A stretch of DNA of 64,000 nt, taken from the NCBI GenBank assembly GCA_041395445.1, contig JAWLAO010000007.1, positions 117,860 through 181,859 on the forward strand, given 5' to 3'. Below, in pieces: positions 35,674 to 45,083 of this stretch. Below the pieces are notes generated by a model. That model did no database searches. It had not been told where the DNA came from and saw only the letters and a list, made by a program, of their open reading frames with translations. The DNA is from Gammaproteobacteria bacterium. Its GTDB lineage: Bacteria > Pseudomonadota > Gammaproteobacteria > Xanthomonadales > Marinicellaceae. Every line of letters begins with the position of its first letter. Within the stretch, counting starts at the first letter, position 1. The position numbers and the translations under genes are program-made.

Positions 35674-36465
35674 TTATTCAGGAATTTGATAATCTCTGCG
35701 GCGCAGCAAATCAACACCACACTCCAACTTGGAGAACCAATCATAAAATTTTTCAATCATTTCTTTCCCTTTAAAAACTTTGCCATGTTGAGGGACAATC
35801 ATTTCAACATCAAGTTCGCGCACCATTTCGACCCAGAAAGCGGTGACCTTGCCGGAAACCATATAACGCTCGTGAAATCCTTGCATGGATGGCAAATGAG
35901 CCTCAAAATCTTCAACATAGACAGAGTCAGTCATATCCACAAGAGAGGCACCAACATCTCCGGTGAAAAGAATTTTACTAACCGGATCATAAACTTGAAT
36001 ATTGCCCACAGAGTGTAAAAAATGAGCCGGTAGAAATACTAATTCATTATTCCCGAAAGTCATTCTGCGACCGGGATCAGGAATCTCAATAATGCGTTTG
36101 GCAATATCAGCACCACTTTTGTCCATGAAAGTTGAAACCAAATGAGGTAAAAAACGTCCCCATAATTTGGAAATAATGACTTTACATTCAGTATGGAGCA
36201 GCCAGCGATCAATTGAAGCAATAATATCCGGGTCTTGATGCGATGCAAAAATATAATTCAACTCTTTGGTTTTCATAAACTGACCAACTGAAATTGTCAA
36301 AGGCATGTAAGTTAAATCCCCGCCCGGATCTAATAACATGGTTTTGCCATTATCTACAATCATGAATTGGTTAGCCTGAACACCGTGACCTGTTACCAGA
36401 TCAGGAAACATCAGAAAAGAATGACTATTATCTTTGTACAAAGTAATGGGTTTAGAATGCTGCAT
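35674..36465 (-). CDS. Oxygen-binding di-iron type metallo-beta-lactamase-fold protein
   Basis: The 263-residue protein has the metallo-beta-lactamase fold of the ODP branch: SHQDPD at about residues 75-80, FLPAHFLHS with the next histidine, FTGDVG with the bridging Asp and VPQHGKVF near the end. ODP-type proteins bind a di-iron centre and respond to oxygen or reduce it; some act as chemotaxis sensors or with flavodiiron partners. No flavodoxin domain or partner gene is adjacent. An FNR-type palindrome lies about 100 bases upstream. Confidence 0.8.
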   Translation of the reverse strand: MQHSKPITLYKDNSHSFLMFPDLVTGHGVQANQFMIVDNGKTMLLDPGGDLTYMPLTISVGQFMKTKELNYIFASHQDPDIIASIDRWLLHTECKVIISKLWGRFLPHLVSTFMDKSGADIAKRIIEIPDPGRRMTFGNNELVFLPAHFLHSVGNIQVYDPVSKILFTGDVGASLVDMTDSVYVEDFEAHLPSMQGFHERYMVSGKVTAFWVEMVRELDVEMIVPQHGKVFKGKEMIEKFYDWFSKLECGVDLLRRRDYQIPE

Positions 36466-36510
36466 TGTTTCTTCTTTTTATTATTAACAAAATTGTGTAT
36501 CGTTAAGTAT

Positions 36511-36577
36511 ATTATAAACAAAGTCTGTTTTTTGCAAGATTCTATAGACTTTAAATTTATTTTGACAGAGGTCAAAA
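36511..36577 (-). promoter_or_regulatory. Putative FNR/CRP-family operator and promoter of the di-iron protein gene
   Basis: TTTTGAC (36560-36566) and GTCAAAA (36571-36577) form a perfect inverted repeat around AGAG, an FNR/DNR-type TTGAC-N4-GTCAA site. On the minus strand a TATAAT (36511-36516) lies downstream, placing the site near -64 of the expected transcript start, a usual activator position. It could also serve the divergent efflux operon. Confidence 0.5.
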
Positions 36578-36690
36578 CTCATTGATTGTCTGTATTATTC
36601 AAAAAAATGACTTATTGCCTATTGGTTAAAACCTTTATTAAAGCTAGAATTCCGATGTTAATTCAGAAAAATTAAAGGCTCTTGCAATCA

Positions 36691-37803
36691 ATGAAAAAAA
36701 TAATTTTACTAGTGTGTATTACACTTTTGGTCTCATGCGGTGATAAATCTGGTCAACCTGTGGATGCAAAAAACACAACAGGAAATAACGCATCCCAGAG
36801 TGGTAATAAAGATTCCCAAAAAGGCAAATGGGGAAACAAGGATGATAATACACCTGAAAAAAATGCAATCAATGTTGAAGCCTCTCAAGTTTATACAGGT
36901 GAAGCTATTTCAATTTTCAACACCACCACGATTCTTGAAGCTGATTTGGAATCAGCTGTCACTTCAAAAGCCAGTGGAATCGTTTTGGATATTAATGTTG
37001 AGGTTGGAGATAAAGTCAGTGAGGGTGATGTCTTAGCTGTTTTAGAGTCAGATGTTCAAGAACTCCAATTCAAAAGTGCAGAAGCCAATTATCAAAAATC
37101 TTTGAATAATTACGAAAGAGCTAAAGCACTGATTGGCAAAGGTTTAGCAAATCAAGAGCAAGTGGATAATCTCAAATTTGAAACCAAAGCTCTGAAAACC
37201 AAACTGGATGAAGCACGACTGGATTTGGAATTTACCAAGGTACAGGCTCCGATTTCAGGATTAATCACCAAAAGAAACATCAAAAAAGGCAATTTAATTC
37301 CGCAACACAGTGAAGTTTTTGAAATTGTTAACTTTGAGTCGATTCAGGCCATTGTTAATATTCCGGAAAGCAAATGGACACAAATGCGTAATGGACTCGA
37401 AGCCAGAATTAACTTTGCCGGAATTGAAGAAGTGGTTTCAGGGAAAATTCTGAGAATTGATCCGGTGGTTGACAGCTCGACAGGAACATTTCGTGTGACG
37501 ATAGAAATCAATAATACCGACTTGGAAAAACTTCGTCCGGGTTTGTTTGGCAAAACACAGATTATTCTGGATAAACATGATAATGCAGTTCTGGTCAGTA
37601 AAGACGCAGTGATTCGCGAAGATAAAGACAATTATGTTTATGTCATTAACGATGATAAAACTGTTTCCAAAGTAGTGATTGAAACTGGATATGAGATGGA
37701 TGACAGCATTGAAGTTTTATCTGATTTAGAGATCGGGCAAAAGGTTGTGACAACAGGTAAGAACAATATTTCTGAAGAATCATTGGTTGAAGTTGTAGAA
37801 TAA
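36691..37803 (+). CDS. RND efflux periplasmic adaptor, lipoprotein
   Basis: The 370-residue adaptor has a lipoprotein signal (lipobox LVSC, Cys 16) and a low-complexity N-terminal linker. A lipoyl half (SKASGIVLDINVEVGDKVSEG), a helical hairpin (about 125-185), the second lipoyl half (TKVQAPISGLITKRNI) and beta-barrel and membrane-proximal domains follow. It links the two downstream pumps to an outer-membrane channel. The ATG at 36691 is preferred to a TTG nine bases upstream. It is separated from the first permease by one base. Confidence 0.92.
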   Translation: MKKIILLVCITLLVSCGDKSGQPVDAKNTTGNNASQSGNKDSQKGKWGNKDDNTPEKNAINVEASQVYTGEAISIFNTTTILEADLESAVTSKASGIVLDINVEVGDKVSEGDVLAVLESDVQELQFKSAEANYQKSLNNYERAKALIGKGLANQEQVDNLKFETKALKTKLDEARLDLEFTKVQAPISGLITKRNIKKGNLIPQHSEVFEIVNFESIQAIVNIPESKWTQMRNGLEARINFAGIEEVVSGKILRIDPVVDSSTGTFRVTIEINNTDLEKLRPGLFGKTQIILDKHDNAVLVSKDAVIREDKDNYVYVINDDKTVSKVVIETGYEMDDSIEVLSDLEIGQKVVTTGKNNISEESLVEVVE

Positions 37804-37804
37804 T

Positions 37805-40800
37805 ATGATTTCCGCGCTTATAAAATTTGCCACAAACCGACGGGTCACCGTCCTGATGCTGGCATTGACATTGATTCTTTTCGGAAGCATTGCTGTTAAA
37901 GAAATGCCGTTGACACTTTTGCCGGATTTGGAATATCCGACATTTACTGTGAGAACAAACTATGAAAATGCCGGTCCTGAGGAAATAGAATTGCTAATCA
38001 CTAAGCCTGTTGAAGAGTCAGTTGGTGTGGTCAAAGGTTTATCACGGATTTATTCGGTTTCTACAACCGGTCGTTCGGATGTCAAACTCGAACTAGGTTG
38101 GGATGCAGATATCAAACAAGCTGCTTATGAAATACGGGACCGAATTGACTCTGTGCGCTTGCCTTTGGATGCAGAGTCGCCTTATTTATTACGATTCAAC
38201 CCATCAACAGCTCCGATTATGCAAATTGCCTTAACTTTCTCTGCTGAGAACAGTTCAATGGAAAGTTTGCAGGACTTGAGAACTTTGACTGAACAGTTAT
38301 TCAAAAAGAAACTGGAACCGGTTAAAGGCGTTGCGGCAGTGAAAGTCAGCGGAGGGCTGGAGCAAGAGGTTCAGGTTGAACCCGATCAATATAAATTAGC
38401 TCAACTTGGAATATCCATCAATGATATTTCCAACCGTTTAAAACAAGAAAACATCAACCTTTCAGGTGGTGCAATCAAACAAGGAACGCAACTTTATCTG
38501 GTAAGAACCGTCAATCAGTTTGAAAACGTCGAGTCGATTCAAGAGATTGTTGTCACAATCAGGGACAATAAGCCGGTTAAACTAAAAGATGTCGCAAAAG
38601 TTAGTAAACATCATAAAGACAGAGATTCCATCAATCGTCTGGATGGTAAAGAAGCCATCGAAGTGGCAATTTACAAAGAAGGTGATGCCAATACCGTTGA
38701 AGTTGCAGATAATGTAAAACTAAAGCTCAAGGAACTTGAGAAAAGTTTGCCGGCGGACTCATCAATTGCAATTATCAATGACCAATCGGTGTTTATCTCC
38801 GATGCGATTGGCAATGTTGTGACATCGGCAATCATTGGAGGTGTTTTGGCGGTTCTGATTATTTATTTGTTCTTGCAGGAGTTTTCAGCAACAGTCGTTA
38901 TTTCGACATTAATTCCGGTTTCTGTGATTGCCGGGTTCTTCCTCATGTATCAGGCAGGGATTTCATTCAATATCATGTCACTGGGAGGAATCGCACTTGC
39001 CATCGGTTTGTTGGTAGATAATGGAATTGTAGTGTTGGAAAACATTGCATCCAAACGAAATCAGGGTGAAGGCAAACTTGAAGCAGTGCAAAAAGGCACG
39101 GTCGAAGTTGGAAGTGCCATTGTTGCTTCCACTTTAACAACCGTCGCTGTTTTCCTGCCTTTGGTTTTTGTAAAGGGAATTGCCGGGCAGTTGTTTAAAG
39201 ATCAGGCGTTAACGGTGACTTTTACATTGATTGTCTCGTTGTTCATTGCCTTGACTTTAGTTCCTATGCTGATGAGCTTAGGTACAAAGAAAACCTACAG
39301 CATGGAAATTGATGAAAAAGAGTATCAACCGAAAACCCAATTAGGCTACTATTTAAGAAAAGATAGAAAGTTTTTATTTAATGTTTTAGTTGGAGATTTA
39401 GTGAGTTTAATTAAGGGCTTACTGGTACTAATTTCCAAAGGATTGCACTACTTCTTCCTGCCGGCATCAAAATTAATTAACACAGTTTTTAATGCTATTG
39501 CTTCAATTTATCATAAGTTATTACCTTGGAGTCTGAAACATAAAGCCCTTGTTTTGTCTGTTACCTTAACTGTTTTCCTCTTGACGATTATGATTATTCC
39601 AAGATTGGGAATGAATTTGATTCCGGATTTGGATGCCAATACCATCAGAATCAACTTTAAATTGGCTGAGGGCGAAGTCATTGAAAGAACTGACGAAACA
39701 GTCCAATTACTGAGTGAAAAAATAAACAACATCGAATCGGTCGAATTTGTTTATGGAATTGGTGGTGAGGGTTCAAAACTCGATGTGTCGGCATTATCAG
39801 CCGGAGAGAATACCGGGCAATTATTGATACGAACATCTGCAAACAGCAATAAGTCAAACATAGAAAGTCAGGTTTTGCAAATTCTGGAACAACATCCCGG
39901 ACTGAGTGCAGAATTACAAGCCGGTGAATATTTCGAGCTAAGCAATCCGATTGAAATTGAACTTTCCGGATTTGATGTCGAATTGTTAAAAAAACAAGGC
40001 AGAAAGCTGCGTGATTTATTGATGCAAAATGAGCACTTTATCAATGTGGATGACGGGCAAACGGACGGAAACCCGGAAATTCAGATTCACTTTGATCAGG
40101 AAAGAATTGCCTCATTGGGAATGACCAATCGCCAGGTGGCTGATGTTGTTGTCAATAAGGTTTTGGGTAAGTCTGAAACGACGGTGCATTGGCAAGATCA
40201 AAAAATTGATGTCCTCATTCGGAATCCTTTATCACAAAGAAACTCTATCCAATCGGTTTCACAATTGATTATTAACCCGCAAGCCAATAAACCGGTAACA
40301 CTCGGTGATGTTGCAGAAATAAAAATCACTCGCGGACCCGGCCAAATTTTACGTCGTGACCAGGATCGGGTTGTAGTGATTACAGCAGATATTGTAGGAA
40401 TTGACTTAGGTAAAGCCGTTGAAGTGGCTCAACAAATTATTGATGAAGCCAATATTCATTCCTTAGTTGCGGTCAAAGTGACCGGACAAAACAAAGATTT
40501 AGAAGAATCCAATAACTCCATGATATTTGCATTGTCTTTGGCGGTATTTTTAGTTTATATGGTTTTGGCGTCGCAATTTGAATCCTTTATTCATCCTTTC
40601 GTGATTCTTTTCAGTATTCCACTGGCAATGATTGGCGCAGTTTGGGCATTGTATTTAAGCCGAACCGATATTTCCGTTGTGGTTTTTATCGGACTGATAA
40701 TGCTGGTTGGAATAGTGGTGAATAATGCCATTGTGCTACTGGATAAAATTAAGCAACAGCAAGCCTCAGGTGACAATTTAATTCAGTCTATTATTCATGC

Positions 40801-41053
40801 CGGGAATGCCCGTCTCCGACCAATTATAATGACTACTATAACAACCGTGTTAGGTCTTTTGCCAATGGTGATTTCGTTTGTTGGTAATCAGTCAGCAGGC
40901 GCAGAAATTCGAGCGCCGATGGCAATCACCGTGATTGGCGGTTTGTTGGTTTCGACATTTCTGACGTTAATTGTCATTCCGGTTATTTATGCACTGGTCA
41001 CTAAAGAAACTTCAGTTAGTTCAAATGTTAATCAGTCAGCAGGTTCTGTATGA
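37805..41053 (+). CDS. RND efflux permease, first of a tandem pair
   Basis: The 1082-residue RND pump has two six-helix blocks and two large periplasmic loops. The conserved helix reads IALAIGLLVDNGIVVLENIA, with a single aspartate where many pumps have two. An insertion of about 60 residues with extra hydrophobic stretches follows the first helix block (about residues 510-580). The stop overlaps the start of the second permease (ATGA). A heteromultimeric pump of the MdtB/MdtC type is possible. Confidence 0.92.
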   Translation: MISALIKFATNRRVTVLMLALTLILFGSIAVKEMPLTLLPDLEYPTFTVRTNYENAGPEEIELLITKPVEESVGVVKGLSRIYSVSTTGRSDVKLELGWDADIKQAAYEIRDRIDSVRLPLDAESPYLLRFNPSTAPIMQIALTFSAENSSMESLQDLRTLTEQLFKKKLEPVKGVAAVKVSGGLEQEVQVEPDQYKLAQLGISINDISNRLKQENINLSGGAIKQGTQLYLVRTVNQFENVESIQEIVVTIRDNKPVKLKDVAKVSKHHKDRDSINRLDGKEAIEVAIYKEGDANTVEVADNVKLKLKELEKSLPADSSIAIINDQSVFISDAIGNVVTSAIIGGVLAVLIIYLFLQEFSATVVISTLIPVSVIAGFFLMYQAGISFNIMSLGGIALAIGLLVDNGIVVLENIASKRNQGEGKLEAVQKGTVEVGSAIVASTLTTVAVFLPLVFVKGIAGQLFKDQALTVTFTLIVSLFIALTLVPMLMSLGTKKTYSMEIDEKEYQPKTQLGYYLRKDRKFLFNVLVGDLVSLIKGLLVLISKGLHYFFLPASKLINTVFNAIASIYHKLLPWSLKHKALVLSVTLTVFLLTIMIIPRLGMNLIPDLDANTIRINFKLAEGEVIERTDETVQLLSEKINNIESVEFVYGIGGEGSKLDVSALSAGENTGQLLIRTSANSNKSNIESQVLQILEQHPGLSAELQAGEYFELSNPIEIELSGFDVELLKKQGRKLRDLLMQNEHFINVDDGQTDGNPEIQIHFDQERIASLGMTNRQVADVVVNKVLGKSETTVHWQDQKIDVLIRNPLSQRNSIQSVSQLIINPQANKPVTLGDVAEIKITRGPGQILRRDQDRVVVITADIVGIDLGKAVEVAQQIIDEANIHSLVAVKVTGQNKDLEESNNSMIFALSLAVFLVYMVLASQFESFIHPFVILFSIPLAMIGAVWALYLSRTDISVVVFIGLIMLVGIVVNNAIVLLDKIKQQQASGDNLIQSIIHAGNARLRPIIMTTITTVLGLLPMVISFVGNQSAGAEIRAPMAITVIGGLLVSTFLTLIVIPVIYALVTKETSVSSNVNQSAGSV

Positions 41054-44000
41054 AACAAAGTGAGCCAAAAACCAAAAGCAGTTTCAGTGCTTTAGCTGAA
41101 TTTTCGATTCGTCGTCCAATTACTATAACCATGATATTCTTAAGCATGGTTGTCATTGGGCTGATTTCATCTCGAATGCTTCCCTTGGAGCAATGGCCAC
41201 AGGTTAATGCTCCGTTTATCAATGTCAATGTTTCCTATCCGTCATCAACTCCTCGTGAAGTGGAACAAAATATCACCCGACCGCTGGAAGAGTCTTTATC
41301 AACCATAGGTGATATTGAGGGAATCAACTCAAACTCAAACACCGGAGGCGCAAATATTCAGATTCGCTTCAAATCAGGCATAGATGTTGATGAAAAGCAA
41401 ATGCTGGTCAAGGAGCAAATAGACCTCACCAAACCTGATTTGCCCGATGATGTTCGCCGGATTGATGTCAATAAAGCGGATATGGGTAGTGGTGCCATCA
41501 TGGAGTTACGTATTACCGGTGATTTGGATTTGGAAAATGCTTATGATGTCATCAACAAGTATTTGGTAAGACCGGTTGAGCGGGTTCCCGGCGTGGCGAG
41601 AGTTGATTTACAGGGGCTTGAGCCTAAAGAGATGCGTATAATGATTGATAACGATGCTATGAAAATGTACGGCATTGGTTTCAATGAATTGACGCAAAAG
41701 TTAACAGACTCGAATTTTGCTATTGCCTCAGGAGATTTAAAAACCGGTTATTCCAGCGATGACAAACAAATTCGGGTTGTTCCAAAAGGTCAAATATTGA
41801 AACTCGAAGACTTCAAAAACATTTTGCTCAATCAAAGTGGAGTAAAGTTGTCTGATGTCGCTTCCGTCAAAGTCGTCAATGGGGAACGCAACTACGCTCG
41901 TCATTTGGATAGAAAGTATTCAGTTGGTTTAGAAATTTACAATGAATCAACCTCTAATTTGGTTGATGTTGCCGAAAGAGTGCTTGAAAAGATTGAAGAA
42001 ATTTCAAAATCACCGCAAATGAAAGGCATTAAACTGGTGTTTTTGAATAATCAGGCGCAAACAGTCAAAGACTCATTGCATGATGTGGTGATGGCGGGAA
42101 TTATCGGAGCTTTGCTCAGTTTGATTGTTCTTTATGTTTTTATTCGTGATATTCAGACAACTCTGCTGGTTTCTTTGTCAATTCCAATTTCCATTGTCAT
42201 CACTTTGGGAATTCTTTATTTTCTGGGTTTGACATTAAATGTACTTTCTCTCATGGGATTGATGCTGGCAATCGGGATGTTGGTTGATAACTCGGTGGTT
42301 ATTAGTGAAAGTATTTTTACCCGAAGGAGTAGTGGCAAATATGATATTTTGACAGCAATCCGAAAAGGAGTGTCAGACGTGATGGTTCCTGTGATTGCAG
42401 GAACAACCACATCAATTTGTGTGTTTTTGCCGATTGTTTTTAATTCCGAAGATATGATTTCAGTCTTTTTGACCCATGTTGCTGCATCAATTATTGCTGC
42501 ATTGGTCATATCATTATTTTTATCTATTACAGTTGTTCCATTAATCATTTCATATCTTAACAAGAATAAAGAGAACCAAAAGACCGTGAAAAAAACTTGG
42601 GTGGACTCGCTCAAAGAAAAATATGTCCGTATTTTGAAGTTCACCCTTGCTCATCGTTGGGTGACGTTCTTTTCAATTGTTATTATTGTGATTTCCGGTT
42701 TGGTGGTCAATTCACTTTGGGTTGAGAAAGAAGATGGAATCCGTGGTGGAGACGGGGATTCTCGTGATTTTTGGATGCCTTATCATGTCGATGGTTCTTT
42801 CACATTAGAACGATTAAAGAAAGATGTCGATAAGGTTGAGGACTATCTTTACGCCAATAAAGATAAATATGATATTGATACTGTTTACAGCTATTATCAG
42901 GAGAATGGTTTTGTAGGCACCAAAGTGTATCTGGTTGATGAATCTGAAGCTACACGTCCGCTTGCTGAAATAAAAAAAGAAATTATAGAAAATTTACCTC
43001 AAATAACCATTGGAAAACCCAGCCTGAGATTTGGACGAGGGCGAGGAAATGATGGGATGAGTGTTTATCTACTGGGTGATTCACAAGAAGTGATGCTTGA
43101 TATGGTTCCTTCTATTTTGCTAGAGCTGAATAGAATCGAAGGAGTGATTGGAGCTCAAGTGGATAATAGAAACCAGCGAGAGGAGTTGCGAATTCAGGTC
43201 AATAGAGAACGCGCTTATCGACTTGGTGTTGATCCAAATACAGTTGCTCAAAGTGTCAATATAGCCATGCGGGGGATGAATCTACGTGATTTGGTAACAG
43301 AAACCGGAGAAATGCCGGTGATTGTGCGATTTTATGAAACAGGTGAATTTAAGTTGGAGCAATTATTAAATTTGCCAATTAAAACTCGCAATGGCAATCA
43401 AGTTTCGTTGGAAACAGTGGCAGATGTCATTAATACCAATTCACCTCAGCAGATCAGACGATATGACCGAATGGGAGCGGTTCAAATTGATGTGGACTTG
43501 GAAACGGATGTGAATCAGACTGAAATTAAAAATAAAGTTTCAGCAATTATGTCTCAATTTTATTTTCCAAGCGGATATAGCTGGACGTTTGATAATGACA
43601 CACGCAATCGAGGTGGGCAAAGTGATTCTATGGCATCAAATATCAAAGTTGCCATTGCCTTGATTTTTATTGTGATGGCGGCGTTGTTTGAATCCTTGTT
43701 ATTTCCACTCTGTGTAATTAGTTCGATTCTTTTTTCATACATTGGAGTCTTTTTCTTTTTTGCTATTACCGGAACCAACTTCACAATCATGGCAGCGATT
43801 GGAATGCTGATACTAATTGGTGTGGTGGTGAATAACGGAATTGTGTTGATTGATCATATTAATCAACTCCGAATAAGGGGTCTTAATCGCTATGATGCTG
43901 TTTTACAAGCCGGGCGGGATCGTTTACGCCCGATTTTAATGACGGTATTTACGACTGTTGTCGGGTTGATTCCGCTGGCGATGAGTGTTTCGCAAGTTGG

Positions 44001-44169
44001 AGGACGTGGACCTGCCTATTTCCCGATGGCAAGAGCAATCATCGGCGGTTTGACTTTTTCGACGGTTGTTAGTTTGTTGGTATTGCCCAGTTTATATTGC
44101 TGGCTGGATGATTTAAGAGCATGGACAAAAGAGCGACTGAAAACCGGGACGATGGTAAAAAGTAATTAA
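41050..44169 (+). CDS. RND efflux permease, second of a tandem pair
   Basis: The 1039-residue RND pump has a layout similar to the preceding gene; the membrane motif is LMLAIGMLVDNSVVISESIF. It shares only family-level similarity with its neighbour, so this is not a recent duplication. It overlaps the first permease by four bases, so the two are translated together. Together with the adaptor lipoprotein they form one operon. No outer-membrane factor gene is adjacent. A terminator follows. Confidence 0.92.
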   Translation: MKQSEPKTKSSFSALAEFSIRRPITITMIFLSMVVIGLISSRMLPLEQWPQVNAPFINVNVSYPSSTPREVEQNITRPLEESLSTIGDIEGINSNSNTGGANIQIRFKSGIDVDEKQMLVKEQIDLTKPDLPDDVRRIDVNKADMGSGAIMELRITGDLDLENAYDVINKYLVRPVERVPGVARVDLQGLEPKEMRIMIDNDAMKMYGIGFNELTQKLTDSNFAIASGDLKTGYSSDDKQIRVVPKGQILKLEDFKNILLNQSGVKLSDVASVKVVNGERNYARHLDRKYSVGLEIYNESTSNLVDVAERVLEKIEEISKSPQMKGIKLVFLNNQAQTVKDSLHDVVMAGIIGALLSLIVLYVFIRDIQTTLLVSLSIPISIVITLGILYFLGLTLNVLSLMGLMLAIGMLVDNSVVISESIFTRRSSGKYDILTAIRKGVSDVMVPVIAGTTTSICVFLPIVFNSEDMISVFLTHVAASIIAALVISLFLSITVVPLIISYLNKNKENQKTVKKTWVDSLKEKYVRILKFTLAHRWVTFFSIVIIVISGLVVNSLWVEKEDGIRGGDGDSRDFWMPYHVDGSFTLERLKKDVDKVEDYLYANKDKYDIDTVYSYYQENGFVGTKVYLVDESEATRPLAEIKKEIIENLPQITIGKPSLRFGRGRGNDGMSVYLLGDSQEVMLDMVPSILLELNRIEGVIGAQVDNRNQREELRIQVNRERAYRLGVDPNTVAQSVNIAMRGMNLRDLVTETGEMPVIVRFYETGEFKLEQLLNLPIKTRNGNQVSLETVADVINTNSPQQIRRYDRMGAVQIDVDLETDVNQTEIKNKVSAIMSQFYFPSGYSWTFDNDTRNRGGQSDSMASNIKVAIALIFIVMAALFESLLFPLCVISSILFSYIGVFFFFAITGTNFTIMAAIGMLILIGVVVNNGIVLIDHINQLRIRGLNRYDAVLQAGRDRLRPILMTVFTTVVGLIPLAMSVSQVGGRGPAYFPMARAIIGGLTFSTVVSLLVLPSLYCWLDDLRAWTKERLKTGTMVKSN

Positions 44170-44179
44170 AATGGTAAAT

Positions 44180-44207
44180 AAAAAAGGTGCAAAACTGCAC
44201 CTTTTTT
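44180..44207. terminator. Bidirectional intrinsic terminator
   Basis: AAAAAAGGTGCA and TGCACCTTTTTT form a 12-base stem around AAAC. It separates the convergent permease and receiver genes. Confidence 0.88.
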
Positions 44208-44227
44208 AAATCCGGCTGGAATAAAAT

Positions 44228-44590
44228 CTACGGTAAATACTCGTTAATTGCTGCAATTAACGCTTTCTCTGAAACAGGCTTAACCAAATAATCTTTAGCA
44301 CCTTGGCGCATCCCCCAAACCTTATCCGTTTGCAAATTCTTGGTTGTGACCATAATAATTGGAATGTGTGAAGTCCGCTCATCTTTGGAAATCTTTCTGG
44401 TTGCCTGAAAGCCATTCAGCTCCGGCATTACCACATCCATCAAAATCAAATCAGGAATTTGTTCCTTCGCTGTGCGAACGCCTTCTTCACCGTTTGTCGC
44501 TGAAAGAACCTCATGTCCTAACTTTTCAACAATTTTTTGCATACCAAATAACTGAGATGGTGAGTCATCAACAATTAAAATTCGTGCCAT
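44228..44590 (-). CDS. pilH: PilH-like single-domain response regulator
   Basis: The 120-residue receiver domain has Asp 8-9, phospho-acceptor Asp 52 (LILMDVVMPELNGFQATR) and Lys in DYLVKPV. The region VTTKNLQTDKVWGMRQGAKD is characteristic of PilH of the Pil-Chp twitching-motility system. PilH shapes phosphate flow from the ChpA kinase and so type IV pilus retraction. No other pil or chp gene is in the window, so the assignment rests on sequence only. Confidence 0.8.
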   Translation of the reverse strand: MARILIVDDSPSQLFGMQKIVEKLGHEVLSATNGEEGVRTAKEQIPDLILMDVVMPELNGFQATRKISKDERTSHIPIIMVTTKNLQTDKVWGMRQGAKDYLVKPVSEKALIAAINEYLP

Positions 44591-44819
44591 TTTGTGTACC
44601 TAAATTTTATTATTCTTCAATATAATAATCGAAAAAAAGCAAATGTTAAACATTATCAAGTAAAAATTTGCATTTCATAAATTGTAAGAGACCTTCATTA
44701 GTTTCATGAAGTGTGTAATTCATGCCTTTAAAACCGCAAAAAAGTTATAATTATTTTACCTCTAAATTGACATCATTAAAAAATTATAAGTAAATGGTTC
44801 AAATTTTTTTGAGTTGTAA

Positions 44820-45041
44820 ATGCTAGTTCTATACGGAAGAAGCGATTGTCCCTTGTGTGAAGATGCAGAGGATGTCTTAAACAGATATAATATTCGTTAT
44901 CATTTTCTTGATATTGACGAAGATGAAGAGTTGTTAAGAAAATATCATACCAAAGTTCCTGTTTTGTCTAAGAATGAAGAAGAGCTTTTCTGGCCATTTA
45001 CAGAAGAGAGAATACTCAAACTGATTTCCCTGAAAGAATAA
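44820..45041 (+). CDS. Glutaredoxin-like (DUF836) small thiol protein
   Basis: The 73-residue protein has the glutaredoxin-like start LVLYGRSDCPLCEDAEDVL with CPLC at residues 10-13, and KVPVLS, the cis-proline region. It is very short for the family but complete in the core fold. It would act in cytosolic thiol-disulfide exchange. It precedes the carboxypeptidase by 42 bases. Confidence 0.85.
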   Translation: MLVLYGRSDCPLCEDAEDVLNRYNIRYHFLDIDEDEELLRKYHTKVPVLSKNEEELFWPFTEERILKLISLKE

Positions 45042-45083
45042 ATAAAGAAGTCTGAAATAACTAAAGACTTGCTGAGATAAATT

